A DNA stretch of 64,000 bases from Podocnemis expansa (Eukaryota > Chordata > Testudines > Podocnemididae), in contig ML682090.1 of the NCBI GenBank assembly GCA_007922195.1, positions 2,722,621-2,786,620 on the forward strand, read 5' to 3'. The position numbers and the translations under genes are program-made. Shown piece after piece: positions 22,101 through 32,406 of the stretch. The notes under the pieces are model-generated. The model made no database searches, was not told the origin of the DNA, and saw only the letters and a list, made by a program, of their open reading frames with translations. Numbering within the stretch: position 1 is the stretch's first letter; the number at the start of each line of letters is the position of its first letter.

Positions 22101-23923
22101 TGAAAAACTACTCACAGGGCCCTGGATTGGCTCATTGGCTCATGAATGTTCATGAGTTCATTTGGAAACTATATGGTGGTGTGCCTCAAATTAATTAAAG
22201 GTAGCAAGGTGCACCATGGCAGAGAAAATGTTGGGAAACACTGTCCTACAGGACACATCAGCCCACCCTCTTCAGGCAGAATCCAGCCATCCTTCCAGCT
22301 CTCTGTGAAACACTTACCACTGTATGGTGACACAGTAATATGTCCCAACACAGTGTTTGAGAACCGCTGGTCTCAGGATATGTATGAAAAATCCATGCCC
22401 AAACAAGGACAAGGGGCAAAGTGGCCCTAGGAAAGTTGCCCTCCTGTGCTGCCTAAGGCCTTTAATTACCATGGTCAGTCCTGGGCCTGGATGTCCTTCC
22501 CAAGATGAGCCTTCTCTTCTATTCTGTTGCGTTTCATTTCCTCTGCCACTACTGTTTCTCCCCCCAACTTCTCCTTCCCAGCAGATTGTGTAAGGAGGGT
22601 CTGATAGGATGCAAGCTACAGTGATTGTCATTGTGAGGGGTCGGATTCCCCATTCAAGTCACAGACTCCATGCTGCACTCTAACACACCCATGTAGTCCC
22701 TGCTGGAAGGCTCTAACTCAGTGGTTCCCAACACTTTCTCTGCTGTGTCACACCTTGCTACCTTTAATTAATTTGAGGCACACCACCATATAGCCGCCAA
22801 ATGAACTCATGAATATTCATGAGCCAATGAGTCAATCCAAAGCTCTGAGTAGTTTTTCAAAAAAATTTGTGGCACACCTGTTCAGGCCTGATGGCACACT
22901 GGTTGGGAAACACTGCTCTAGATACCTACATCAATGCAGGGTCTGCTCTGGGCTGTTAGACTACAACACAAACTCTAGGTTAGGTGATGAATCCCCACTA
23001 ACAACTGCTGCTGCTTGCCTCTCATAAGTCTCAGTGTGCAGTGCCCACAAGCCATGGACCAAGAGCTGTGACACTACTTCCTTTGTTCACCAGACCTCTG
23101 TAGCAATGGGTGACATACTTGTGCAAGCTCACAAAATTAGCTTGCAAAATGTGTAGACTGCATCCATCATTTCATAATTGCATGTAAAAAAATTAAGATT
23201 GATGAACAAACAGGGAAGGTTGGCACCTCTGCATGTACTCTTCAAGGTGCCAAGTAGCCATCTGAAACAACTCATGGTGGATGTCTCTGTGTTTCACCTA
23301 CCTGCATAGAAGTGGTAAAAAGGCCACCAGACAGCGCTGTTAGGAATATAGGTGAGCAGAGAGGCCACGTAGCCCCTGTAGAAGCCTCTCAGTCCATCAG
23401 CTTTGAAGATCTGTACAATGATGTCCTTAGTCTGGCCAAAGACCACAGCACGTTTGCAGTTTTGGTATCGCACTTTGAACCTGCCCATGCTCTCACCATC
23501 ACGTTGCATCATGAGGTGCTGGGAGACAACATCTATGGGCACTGTGATGCTTTGCGCCACCAGGGAGGCAGAGCCACCAGCCACTAGCGACTTGATGACA
23601 TTGTTGTTGTTGTACTTGGACACGTACTTACGGGTGAGCTCATAGGTGGTCACATAAAACTGGCCTGAAATCAGGGTGAAGGTGTTGACCAAGAAGCCTC
23701 GGTACAGCCCTGTTGCCCCTTCTGCCCGCAATATCTTCACAAAGGCATCAAAGGTCCCGTTGTAGAGGCTCTTTCCCTTCTGGACTTGCAGCCGTGTTCG
23801 GATGAGTGTGAAGGGGTAAACGCTCACCCGGATCATCATTGTCATGCAAACACCAAACACATAGAACTTCTTCTTGTCCAGATGCTCCCACTCGATGATC
23901 GGGATATTGCGTTTGTCCTCCAT
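15920..23923 (-). CDS. SLC25A44: SLC25A44, mitochondrial branched-chain amino-acid carrier (complete coding region)
   Basis: A mitochondrial inner-membrane carrier of the SLC25 family, known in mammals to import branched-chain amino acids into mitochondria, notably in brown fat. Coding exons on the minus strand are 23,923-23,302, 18,158-18,031 and 16,111-15,920 (stop TAG). Joined, they give 313 residues against about 314 in mammals, with matching phases (1 and 0). The three carrier repeats show the signature loops: VYPFTLIRTRLQ, TVPIDVVSQHLM and NPMDVIRARVQ. It opens with MEDKRN and ends with SLRPELVDSRHW, as in mammals. The start ATG lies seven bases inside the exon (acceptor TTCCAG|GGAATTATG). 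The upstream 5' UTR exon probably lies at 32,407-32,570. No lesion is seen in the frame. The most divergent part is the loop after MGRF in exon 2. Confidence 0.97.
16200..17433. other. SLC25A44 intron 3, right-hand part, no gene seen
   Basis: Holds unique sequence and AT-rich runs (for example AATAAATAAAAACTTAATAA near 17,270-17,310). Several short open frames have no recognisable product. Confidence 0.35.
17434..17620 (-). mobile_element. hAT-type MITE, family A
   Basis: Ends CAGTGGCTTTCAAAC and GTTTGAAAACCACTG, 187 bases. Flanking 8-bp duplications are CCCTAGAA / CCTTGGAA (6 of 8). It lies in SLC25A44 intron 3. It shares the internal AAAGACTGGAATGCATTGCT with family A copies at 7,731 and 28,473. 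Confidence 0.75.
17770..17995 (-). repeat. MIR-like SINE fragment
   Basis: Minus-strand MIR features: ATCTCCCCATTTTACAGACA, GAGCGAGGCTCAGAGTTGTT, and a SINE-head remnant (CTGTCCTCTTGCAACTAGAC) near 17,983. It ends just before the SLC25A44 middle exon. Confidence 0.6.
18031..18158 (-). CDS. SLC25A44: SLC25A44 middle coding exon
   Basis: A 128-base exon with acceptor TTCCCAG|AACAGC and donor GTGCAG|GTAAGAGC. It completes a Glu codon, then encodes QLSRLTPKDCPHLL through NPMDVIRARVQ, the third carrier signature. It ends in phase 0. Confidence 0.96.
18598..18932. mobile_element. MITE with GGCTATGTCTACAC inverted ends
   Basis: Begins GGCTATGTCTACACT and ends GGTGTAGACATAGCC. The interior consists of many TAGTTTGAACTA-type palindromic runs. 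It is flanked by ATT on both sides (18,595-18,597 and 18,933-18,935), which fits a 3-bp duplication of the PIF/Harbinger type. It resembles the Chompy-type MITEs described in crocodilians; that link is from memory. Confidence 0.75.
19007..19885 (-). mobile_element. CR1 fragment, interrupted by a MITE
   Basis: Minus-strand CR1 3' region: GGTTGGAAGGGACCTTGAGA, then TGCTCTCCTCTGGACACTCT, CAGTGCTGGACGCAGCACTC and ACATTAGCCTTTTATACAAT. It is split at 19,198-19,353 by a family-B MITE, so the CR1 is older than that insertion. Confidence 0.85.
19198..19353 (+). mobile_element. hAT-type MITE, family B, inside CR1 fragment
   Basis: Begins CAGGGGTGGACAGAACTGGC and ends TTTGTCAAGGCCTG. Flanks are CTGTATAG / CCCTACAG (5 of 8). 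It contains the family phrase TCACCAGAGGGCAGTCCTCC. Other copies are at 27,328-27,480 and 43,354-43,507. Confidence 0.75.
19988..20175 (+). mobile_element. hAT-type MITE, family A, with perfect 8-bp duplication
   Basis: Ends CAGTGGTTTTCAGAC and GTTTGAAAACCACTG, 188 bases, flanked on both sides by ATCTAGAG (19,980-19,987 and 20,176-20,183). The identical 8-base duplication is the hAT hallmark. Confidence 0.85.
20184..21138. other. SLC25A44 intron 2 segment without recognised features
   Basis: Nothing clearly repetitive or coding was recognised. Confidence 0.3.
21147..21535. mobile_element. GC-rich hAT-type MITE
   Basis: Begins CAGGGGCCAGCAACC and ends TTGCCAACTCCTG. Flanking 8-bp duplications are CCCTAAAC / CCCTAAGC (7 of 8). 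The long open frames across it (up to 166 codons) occur on both strands in several frames and reflect GC content, not a gene. Confidence 0.75.
21620..21955. mobile_element. hAT-type MITE
   Basis: Begins CAGGGGTCAGCAATC and ends GGTTGCAGACCCCTG, with a G-run (21,720-21,734) inside. No convincing flanking duplication. The inverted ends are the evidence. Confidence 0.65.
21969..22369. mobile_element. hAT-type MITE, outer element of a nested pair
   Basis: Begins CAGTGGTTCTCAATC and ends GTGTTTGAGAACCGCTG. Flanking 8-bp duplications are GTCTTAGG / GTCTCAGG (7 of 8). It is interrupted by another MITE at 22,029-22,243. Confidence 0.8.
22029..22243 (-). mobile_element. hAT-type MITE, family C, nested
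   Basis: Begins CAGCGTTTCCCAACCAGTGT and ends GTTGGGAAACACTG. Flanking 8-bp duplications are TCCTATAG / TCCTACAG (7 of 8). It is the inverse of the copy at 22,719-22,915 and shares its body (CTCATGAATGTTCATGAGTTCA region). Confidence 0.85.
22719..22915 (+). mobile_element. hAT-type MITE, family C
   Basis: Begins CAGTGGTTCCCAACACTTTC and ends GGTTGGGAAACACTG. Flanks are CTCTAACT / CTCTAGAT (6 of 8). It is in opposite orientation to the copy at 22,029-22,243. Confidence 0.85.
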
Positions 23924-23929
23924 AATTCC
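23302..23929 (-). CDS. SLC25A44: SLC25A44 exon with start codon
   Basis: Acceptor ATTCCAG|GGAATT at 23,930/23,929 and donor TATGCAG|GTAGGTG at 23,302/23,301. It carries 6 bases of 5' UTR, then 207 codons and one base. It covers carrier repeats 1 and 2, including IRTRLQVQKGKSLYNGTFDA and the SLVAQSITVPIDVVSQHLMM region. Confidence 0.96.
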
Positions 23930-24333
23930 CTGGAATGGAGTGTAAGAAAAATTAGTGACCATCAAACTATTGACTCCTTTGGAAAGTGGAGGGGAGTAAG
24001 GGGCTTTTTGATAGCCTTTGCCCACTTAAGAACCAGTCATTATTACAAGCAGTGATGTCACTGGGGCCTTAGTGAAACAAGTGGCCTAGCTTCTTGGGCA
24101 TCTGGAACACAGACTTTAGGCTGTTAGGTCAACATAAGCCACCATGATGATTGCTGCAGTTTTCTGTGTCCGCACCAGGCACACCCTGTCAGTGGTGCAC
24201 AGCCTCTCTATGAGTGCTTTCGCTGTTTCAGCTGACAGCATGTAGCATTGTGGGACACTTACAGCCTTGTGTTTACATCACCTGTTGCTGTCTTTGACAA
24301 CGCACGCTGTCAGTCCTATGTGGCCAAGTAAGG

Positions 24334-24667
24334 CAGGGCCTACACTTTTTAAGTTGTGTCGTCGTCATCTCCCTACCACCCCAGTCCTCCACTCCCTTTC
24401 CCCCCAGGATCTGCAGCTACAACTGAGCACTTGGCTGGGTTGCACTCCTACCCCAATCCTCATGGGCTGTGGCCTGGGCGCCACTGGTCTACATGGACAC
24501 TGCAGCAACCTAACATCATCAACCAAAACACTACTTCTCTTGCAGAAGAAAAGTTATTAGACTGGTGTAGCAGCAATTTGCATTGGCAGGCCCAACGCTG
24601 TGACACAGAAGCTTAAAATGTTACATTGCCCTACATCGACCTAACTCTGTAGTGTAGACCAGGCCTG
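24334..24667. mobile_element. MITE with CAGG-CCTACACT ends
   Basis: Begins CAGGGCCTACACTTTTTAAG and ends GTAGTGTAGACCAGGCCTG, so the ends are imperfect inverted repeats. It lies in SLC25A44 intron 1. The flanking duplication is unclear. Confidence 0.6.
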
Positions 24668-25670
24668 AGTTAGTTTCAAAGGCAATATATGTTTTGTTAA
24701 AACTTTCTTGCCTCAGGTACCCAATGCATTCGAGGTAGCTTGAGTTAATAAAAAAAAGTTAAATGTTGGTTTTGTTCAATTTTAATTGAATTTGAATCTC
24801 CAAATAGAGCACGATTCACCACAAGGAAAAAAAATTAAGCTTGTAAATGCATCATTCACCATTTTTCAATGCAATAAAAATTCAAAAGTGCAGAATCATA
24901 ACATGTGTATGTTAAACTATGTAACTGCTTAAATGAACACACATGGGTATTATGTACACTCCTGGGTAGGAAAAAGATGCATCAAATCTAGGGCAAAGGG
25001 CATATTTAGTAGCAAATCAATATGTTTTAATGATTACAAGCCAATGGGGGAAAAAATCAGCCTGTATTTAGGAAAATAACTAAAGAGTACCAAATGGAAA
25101 ACAGGACTTAAATCAAAGTTTCCCACTTGATGATTTATATCATGATTAAAATCCATCCTGTTCTCTAGAATAAGAAAGAATTTTCTTGGTATCTTGACTT
25201 GTTTTCCTCTAAAGTGGTGTGGCTATGATCTAACCGACAGGGACACCAGCTGGGAGGAAACCCAGATTCTATGCAAACTCTGCTGTGACACACTGAAATC
25301 TTAGGTAGGTTCCCTGTGTAAAATAATGTTTACTGACCTTGGTGAGATGCTTTGAGATCCATGGATGAGCATTAAACATTACCTCTTATCAAACATGCAG
25401 AGCAGGAAAATTGTTCGGCAAGCAGGGCAGCTTCTCCCTTGTCATTCTGAGTTTGTTGGTGCTGCTGGCCTTCAAGATTCTATTCTTCCATCTCAGTCCG
25501 TCTGCAAAGCAAATGGTGATACATTCTGAAATCTTTAAACAAGATCTTACATTCACTGCATGAATCACAGCTGTGTTTTTCCCTGCATCTCTCATTTTTC
25601 CCTCCCTCCACTGATTGTGCCCAGCTGAAAAGAAATGCAAGTCAAGGAGTGACACTAAGCATGGGAATTA
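24668..25670. other. SLC25A44 intron 1, AT-rich segment without recognised features
   Basis: No exon, repeat family or regulatory motif was recognised. Confidence 0.3.
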
Positions 25671-25840
25671 AAAAGGTCTCGAACATGCGGCCCCTCAAGT
25701 TACTTCCTGTGGTCTGCAACAACACTATCGTCAATGATATTTGCAATATTGATGTATGAAAAGGTTTCAGTCGTGCAGCCCTCAGGTTCACGTACTAGTC
25801 CACATGAGGTCCTCGTGGTGATCTGAGTTTGAGATCCCTG
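25671..25840 (-). mobile_element. hAT-type MITE, family D
   Basis: On the minus strand it begins CAGGGATCTCAAACTCAGAT and ends GTTCGAGACCTTTT. The body matches the element at the right edge of the window (63,884-64,000): GCAAATAT, GAAACC and CCTGAGGGC segments in the same order. No clean flanking duplication. Confidence 0.65.
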
Positions 25841-27319
25841 GACTAGTGAGAGCACAGATGTAAACAAGCACAGAATAGAGCCTGTAAGGTGAAGATAAAG
25901 CACCTGAAAAGAAAGTTAGCAAAGAACATGGTTCAAGAAGCCCCCAACTGAGGAGTTGCAGGTTGTGCTCTATGGCTAATGTGAGTGAAGTTCATCAGTC
26001 AGTTTCATTACTAACTAGATCATCTCTGGCGCAGTGATCTTGAAACACCCATTATACCTCCAGCCATGGCAGCACTGGCAGGGTCAGGGAAGCAAGAAAC
26101 TGGGACCATAGCAATCTCCAGCAGCGGGACACAGGAAGAAGCCACTCACAATTAGGTTTCCCCTTCTACTCAATCAATCCTATTCAACTTCTCCTCACCT
26201 AGAAGCCAACCATCTGATCTGTTGAATTGCCCACCATGCCGCAAGCCAATGAGCACCAACCTTTGTGGGGATTTTTGTCTGGCATAAGACTGTGAACTGT
26301 TTGTCCACCTCCCATTGAACTGTGGTGCTCCAACTTTCCCAACAGATACTTTGGTGCAGGACTAGAACCACTCACAAAGGGACAACTGGGAGAAAAGCAG
26401 GAGGAGCGCTCCAGGAAGACAAAACACAACCACAATTTGATGAGCTAAGAGGGCAATGCTAGAAAAGCACAAGTCTTGGTGACTGACAACCACTCCACTG
26501 TCATTGATGATAAAGCCAGACTCCTCCCCCTCCCATACCTGGGGCAGTACCAGGTAGTAGTGCAAGGAGGAAATTTCTTACAAAGATTCTTGCCTTTACC
26601 ACTTGAGATCACTTAAGAATTATGGTTATAAGTTGCCATTTTGTGGGAAGGTGTTAGGAGCAGGGATGCTGCAGTGCCCACCCCTCCAGACCAGTGACCC
26701 TAACTGACCCAGGAGCTTCATAACCCCCCAAAAAAGCTCACAATCTGTACAAGAGATCAGAAGAGCAGCCATGAGGCCCCCCCAGATTTCTCACTAGGTA
26801 ATCTGTTTTCTTTCTCAAGCAAAAGCATGGAAGGCAGCAAGTGGAGCCTTCTGCTGGCTTCCTTATTCAGTTTCCATCTACCAGCAGAAACTGACGGTAT
26901 TAGATTTTTATGCAATTCCTGTAAACTGAAAACGACCCACTTAAAATCAGTGCAGAAGAGGTGGGGCAGTACAATGCACAGGCTACAACTGTAAGTGACA
27001 CGTGCTCCTGAAACACACACAAACAAAAGATTTGACACAGAGCCAGTGTGATTCTGTGATTGCACTTCCATCACGACACTACCTGTATATCCCCAATGCC
27101 CTTGTATCTGAAGACTTTGAAGCAGCATATTAAGGTTAGCCACATAGCAGTGGCTTGCAAGACAGTGTTTTATAGTTAAGGATGCTCCTTTTTCACTCTG
27201 AAGAGGTGAGCCTGACCCGTGAAAGTGTGTTTACACATATTCATAAATTTTACAGGGGAAAAAATACCCATCAGAGAACATCTGGATTATGTAATACAAA
27301 GGCCGGAACCATTCAGCTG
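25841..27319. other. SLC25A44 intron 1 segment, no gene seen
   Basis: Unique-looking sequence. A few short open frames lack any recognisable motif or plausible splice context. Confidence 0.3.
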
Positions 27320-27327
27320 CCTTAGAC

Positions 27328-27480
27328 TAAGGGTGGACAAAACTGGCTCACAGATAGGTGCCAGCAATTTTTTTTTGGCTACCAGAGGGTGCTCCTTCAT
27401 TACATTTCTACAATGGTGCTAGGCGACAGGCTACTAAAACTGGTCACCATGGCGACCAGGAACATATTTTTTGAGACATG
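27328..27480 (+). mobile_element. hAT-type MITE, family B
   Basis: Begins TAAGGGTGGACAAAACTGGC and ends TTTTTGAGACATG. Flanking 8-bp duplications are CCTTAGAC / CCTTAGAT (7 of 8). Confidence 0.8.
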
Positions 27481-28094
27481 CCTTAGATGCAACTTGTATT
27501 ATTTGCTTCAAACAACTTGTCTACACCTGAAAGTTACTTCAGATTAAGATAGGGTATGAATTTAAAGAGCAATAGCTCCCTGTGTGTACAAGCTTATTCT
27601 ACACTAAGAATTCCTGTCCCCAGTTTTATTTAATCTATTTCAAAAGCAATAGATATTCTGGTCAATTCCCCTGTGTAGAGAAACCCCAAACATACAGATC
27701 AAGACAGAAATGACAGAGGCAGAGACTGCAGAGATGCTATGTTCATAGCCTATCAGGAAACCCAAAGAAGATCAGATAGATTATTGGTGTAAATCTCAGT
27801 GGTAAGTTACTATGAAGAGCCTGGATTCTCAGGTACACTTAGGCCTCTTTACACATCAATGGCAATGAAAGAGTAACTGAAAATGGCTTTAAAGTAGGTA
27901 TGAATTATTACTGCTAGGGTGACCAAAAGAGGCCTTAGTGTGTAAAAAAAAAAAATAAGACCCCATATTTAAGGCTCCATCAATAAAGGTCAAGTACTCA
28001 GGGCCATGGCAGAGTATCTTGATAAAGCAATTTACATAATTGCTTATTCTCTTGGAAGGAAATGGAGGATTTTTATAGAGATAAAATCCCTTAA

Positions 28095-28143
28095 ATTGTC
28101 CTTTCAAAATAAATAAATAAATATTTGTTTGTTTGTTTGTTAT
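28095..28143. repeat. AT-rich simple repeat
   Basis: (AAAT)n followed by (TTTG)n: AATAAATAAATAAATA, then TTTGTTTGTTTGTTTGTT. Confidence 0.8.
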
Positions 28144-28472
28144 CAGCCAACAAAATATTTATAGAACATCAGGAAACATTGTTACAGGCCATTGCAACTC
28201 TCCTTATGTGCAGACTGGAGAGTGAAGTTGGAAATACCAGAGGGCATTTGCAAAACAAGTCTGAATTTTAAAAAGTTATCCTATTTTACCTGGTTCAGAA
28301 ATAAAACCCTGACTCACTGCTACCACTGAGACAGAGAGAAATGGAATATATAAGAAAGCTAAGTGCTTGTCTATACATTAAAGTTGTACCATTTCAACTA
28401 CACTGGTATAGCGAAAGTAGTACAACCTCCCTCCAACCACCCCCTCCCTGGCCATTGGTGTGTGAACTGTAT

Positions 28473-28660
28473 CAGTGGTGCTCAAACTTTTTTCCTCGGG
28501 AGCCAGTTGAAAAGAGTCATTTTTGCCTGAGACCCAGCAATTACATCTTTGAGCAATGCACTCCAGTCTTTTGGTGGCAGCAGCAGGGGGGCACTGCAAC
28601 CCAGTCCCCGATGATCTGTGGCCCAATATTGGGTGCCAACACTGTGTTTGAAAACCAGTG
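28473..28660 (+). mobile_element. hAT-type MITE, family A
   Basis: Begins CAGTGGTGCTCAAAC and ends GTTTGAAAACCAGTG. Flanks are AACTGTAT / GACTATAC (5 of 8, the differences being transitions). It has inserted into another MITE-like sequence (TTGTCTATACATTAAAGTTG at about 28,370). Confidence 0.7.
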
Positions 28661-28706
28661 GACTATACCAATATGAAAGAGATTAAACTGGTCTAAGAGA
28701 AGGGAA

Positions 28707-28873
28707 TAAGGTTATGACTACATTAGAGACATTCTCTAATGAAGCCAAGATCTCCCACTGACACAGCACTGTCCACAGTGGTGTTTATTACTGGCGCAAT
28801 TTACTTTATGGCTTATTCGCACTCCTGAACACCACAAACTATCCTGACGTAAGTGGTAGTGTAGACATAACTA
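28707..28873. mobile_element. MITE with GTTATGTCTACAC-type ends
   Basis: Begins AGGTTATGACTACATTAG and ends GTAGTGTAGACATAACTAA, giving imperfect inverted ends related to those of 18,598-18,932. Confidence 0.5.
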
Positions 28874-29244
28874 ACGCAACATGAACATAAGTCACCAGCA
28901 TAACTGTGCTCACACCAGGGCTTACACCAATACAGCTACTTCAAACTAAAAATCACTTCCCCAACCAACAGCTACATGTATGGAACTATTCAGTGTAATC
29001 CAAGCCTTCAAACCAGGCTGCTCTACTGCTCAAAAACAGGGCTCTTTAAGCATAACCCAGCTCAGTTAAAAATCATATTGGTTTTAACTGTGTTATTAAC
29101 ATCACTACTGACAATTAAATCCATGGAACTATGGGAGAGCTAGTTTACTTTCCAGAACATGCTCACTATGGATGACCACACATGGGTGGGTCACTTTCAC
29201 TTTTGGATCTAATTAGTTTCGTTTGCCTGGCTCTCCAGCAGCAG

Positions 29245-29395
29245 CAGGAGACTCATTTATTGCATGAGCTGTCATGGGAGAAAAATCCCACTTCATCAGA
29301 CACTTTGAAGAAGCATCTGACAAAGTGGGATTTTCTCCCATGAAAGCTCACATGATAAATGTTAGTCTTTAGAAGTGCACAGGACTCCTTGCCTG
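29245..29395. repeat. Palindromic foldback repeat, family F
   Basis: Two arms meet tail to tail at about 29,310. The left arm is TTATTGCATGAGCTGTCATG, then AATCCCACTTCATCAGACAC. The right arm is ATCTGACAAAGTGGGATTTT, then CATGAAAGCTCACATGATAA. The arms are near-perfect inverse complements over about 60 bases each. Confidence 0.8.
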
Positions 29396-29799
29396 ATTAA
29401 TCCCATTATTTGAAAATGATGGAAGCAGGGCTATAGCAGTGGATTAGTCTCCAAGGGTGGAGGAGGGATGAGAGGGGAGAGAGGCCTGCCTGGCATCACT
29501 AGGGATGTTTCATTAAAAATACTGGGCAAATTCCTTGCCCCATTGAAATCAACATGAGTTTTGCCTTTGACTTCAGTGGGGTCAGGATTTTACTTTTTAC
29601 TTGTTTTACAGATCCCACCAATCTCAGCCCCTACCATGATAAATGGCTGGGGGTAAAGATATCTGTTAACTTGCCCTCGTCTATTCCGTAAGTCCACTGA
29701 ACTTGGATAACCAGAAGCCTCAAACTAAGCCTACATTTAAACAGAGATTTGAGCATCTCCTCACTGAAAAAAGAAAGAAATTATTTTCTTGAAGTTTTG

Positions 29800-29985
29800 C
29801 CTGTTGGTTAAATCAACCGATTAGGAAGCAGGAGTTCTAGGTTCCTGTTTCTGGCTCTGCCACTGTTGAAGTAAGTGACCTTGGGCAAGTCATTCCCCCC
29901 TTCCTTTCCCCAGCTCTAGAACAGGGGTATTACTTACCTACCAACAGGACGTGTGAAGAATTAAAGCTCTATGAAATCCTCAGTT
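29800..29985 (+). repeat. MIR-like SINE
   Basis: Contains a tRNA-derived head remnant (AGCAGGAGTTCTAGGTTCCT), then TGGCTCTGCCACTGTTGAAG, GTGACCTTGGGCAAGTCATT and a tail TGAAGAATTAAAGCTCTATG, in MIR order. Confidence 0.75.
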
Positions 29986-31260
29986 GAAGCTGAAGAGCAG
30001 AGTATTACTCTGGGGGAAACCTAAACCAAGTCCATACAATTTTCAAAGAGGACTGAAGGGAATCAGCTCTGATAACCCCCTTCCTTCAGAAAATTCACTT
30101 TGCTCTGTAGGTTTGTATAGTTGCAGCAAAATTTGTGTGCAACAAGGCTTTGCTTGCCTGTGCCAAAAGAAGGCCAAGCAATGACAGCCAATGGAGCCCA
30201 ACCTAGTCACAAACCCAAGGGACCAACACTATTTATACTGCCCTAACACCAGCCAGCCAAGCTGTGTTATGAACTCTTTTTCTGCAACCGTATTTAAATG
30301 CAATTATTTAGCCAATGAAGACAGGGCCTTTGTTTCCTCCAAATGAGGAGATCTCCCCCTGTCAGCATACTAATGCCTTAGCTGAAAGACCTGGGAGCCA
30401 TCCAGAAGTGGGCTGAGCAACTGCCTTCAAGTGATCTGTTGTCTCTGGACTCTCTCTCTAAAGCAGGAAAGCCTAAGGTCAAAAGGTCCCAAAAGCAAGG
30501 TCTCTAAAGTCTCAGTTTCAATTCTTATCTCCACTCTAAGCCACAGAGAGCCCAGTTGGCTAGGTACCTAAGCATCAACACTTTTAATAATTACTTCACA
30601 TTTTAATAACATTTTTATCCGAGTATCAAAAAATATTAATGTTTTATGAACATAAGACCTCACCATCCCTCTAAATCCCATCCTCATTTTACACAGAGTG
30701 AACCTGAGTCATGGAGATTAAAGCCTATACAAGCCCACTGATTTCAGTTACCTCAATGTTTGGGCACCCAGATTTGAACATTCCACAGCTGATTTACAGA
30801 AGAGACAACTGCCCACAACCCCAGCTAAAACTGAGAGCTGCTCAAGCACCCACAACTCCAACAAAAGCTGAGGGCTGATTATTAAACCTGCTGGCTGCCT
30901 GGAAAGAGCCAAAGCTGCTCTTCTGATCTATAGTATAGATCATGAAGTTTTCCTTGTTTTACAGAATGTGCAGATCAGTTCAGGATCACTAAAAAATGCT
31001 ACCCGTTGGGTGGTAGAGCAGGTACTGTATAATTCCTGTCTGCAGCTCCTTTGAAAACAAGGCTACAGACATTTAACTGGGGGTACACCCAAAATAGATA
31101 CATCTAAGTCATGAAACCTTGAAAGTTCTGGTACAAAATGATTTGACTGGAGAACAGAACCCTTCAATCCCAGCTTCTCAAACAGCAGCCTTGTTGGACA
31201 CCAGCATCATTTCACATCACAGCCTAGCCTTCACCTTCAACCACCCTCCTGCTCAGCACC
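29986..31260. other. SLC25A44 intron 1 segment
   Basis: Unique-looking apart from a minus-strand MIR-like stretch near 30,645-30,765 (CATCCTCATTTTACACAGAG). No exon was recognised. Confidence 0.35.
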
Positions 31261-31439
31261 CCAAGCCTAGCACTGAACCCCAGATCCCACCTTAGCTGGG
31301 CCTTGCCACCCCGATTGTCTCTATCCCATAACCTGCCCCATCCTACCTACCAGCCTGTCCCCCTCCTGCACTTTCCCTAACAGCCCTTCCTCACAGTCCC
31401 CTTCTGTCCTCTCTTCAAAATGCCCCCCAATAGCTCCCT

Positions 31440-32340
31440 CAGATGCATCTCCTCCAACACCCATCGCCCTGGCCTCTCCCCAGTTCAACAGCCCCCAACT
31501 GACCTTCCCCACCCCTCTCCTCTCCTCTCCGGCCCTCCGACTGCACTCAAGACAGTCCCTGTCCCAGAGTCTCCCACCACTCTGTCCCAACCCCCCAAAC
31601 TGCCCCAAGACAAACCCTGTCCCAAAGTCCCCCCACTGTCCCACTCCAGCTGCACTCAAAATGGGCTGTCCCACAATCTCACACGATCCCATCCCAGCCC
31701 CCCAACCGCCCCAAGACAGGCCCTGTGCTAAAATCCCCCCACTCTCCCATCCCAGCCCCCCAACTACCCCAAGTTGGGCCCTGTCCTAAAATCCCCCCAC
31801 TTCCCCATCCCAGCCCCCCAGCTGCACTCAAAATGGGCTCTGTCCTACAATCCCCTCACAGCCCCCCAACTACCCCAAGAAAGGCTCTGTCCTAAATCCC
31901 CCCACTGCCCCATCCCAGCCCCCCAACTACCCCAAGTCGGGCCCTGTCCTAAAATCCCCCCACTTCCCCATCCCAGCCCCCCAGCNNNNNNNNNNNNNNN
32001 NNNNNNNNNNNNNNNNNNNNNNNNNNNNNNNNNNNNNNNNNNNNNNNNNNNNNNNNNNNNNNNNNNNNNNNNNNNNNNNNNNNNNGGCCCCTGTGCTAAA
32101 ATCCCCCCACTCTCCCATCCCAGCCCCCCACCCACCCCAAGTCGGGCCCTGTCCTAAAATCCCCCCACTGCCCCATCCCAGCCCCCCACCCACCCCAAGC
32201 TGAACCCTGTCCCGGAATCCCCCCAGTCCCCAGCCCCACAAGAGCCTCCAAGTGCCCCCCCTCCCAGAATCCCCCACTCTCCCCAGCCCCCCAACTGCCC
32301 CCAGACGAGCCCTGTCCCAGAGCCCCCCACCCCCCTTGGC
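31440..32340. repeat. C-rich minisatellite at the start of SLC25A44 intron 1, with assembly gap
   Basis: Tandem units of about 60 bases built on CCCATCCCAGCCCCCCAACT, ACCCCAAGTCGGGCCCTGTC and CTAAAATCCCCCCACT. They are repeated with variation on both sides of the 100-N gap (31,986-32,085). The plus strand is almost free of G-runs and the minus (transcript) strand has runs of 4-6 G in every unit. The copy number is unknown because of the gap. Confidence 0.85.
31986..32085. other. Assembly gap (100 N)
   Basis: Exactly 100 N, probably a placeholder of arbitrary length, lying inside the minisatellite. The true length is unknown. Confidence 0.99.
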
Positions 32341-32406
32341 CCCGTCCTGCCCCCCGTGGGCCCCGCCGCCCCCAACCGAGCCCCCTGCGCGGCGCCTCTC
32401 ACCCAC

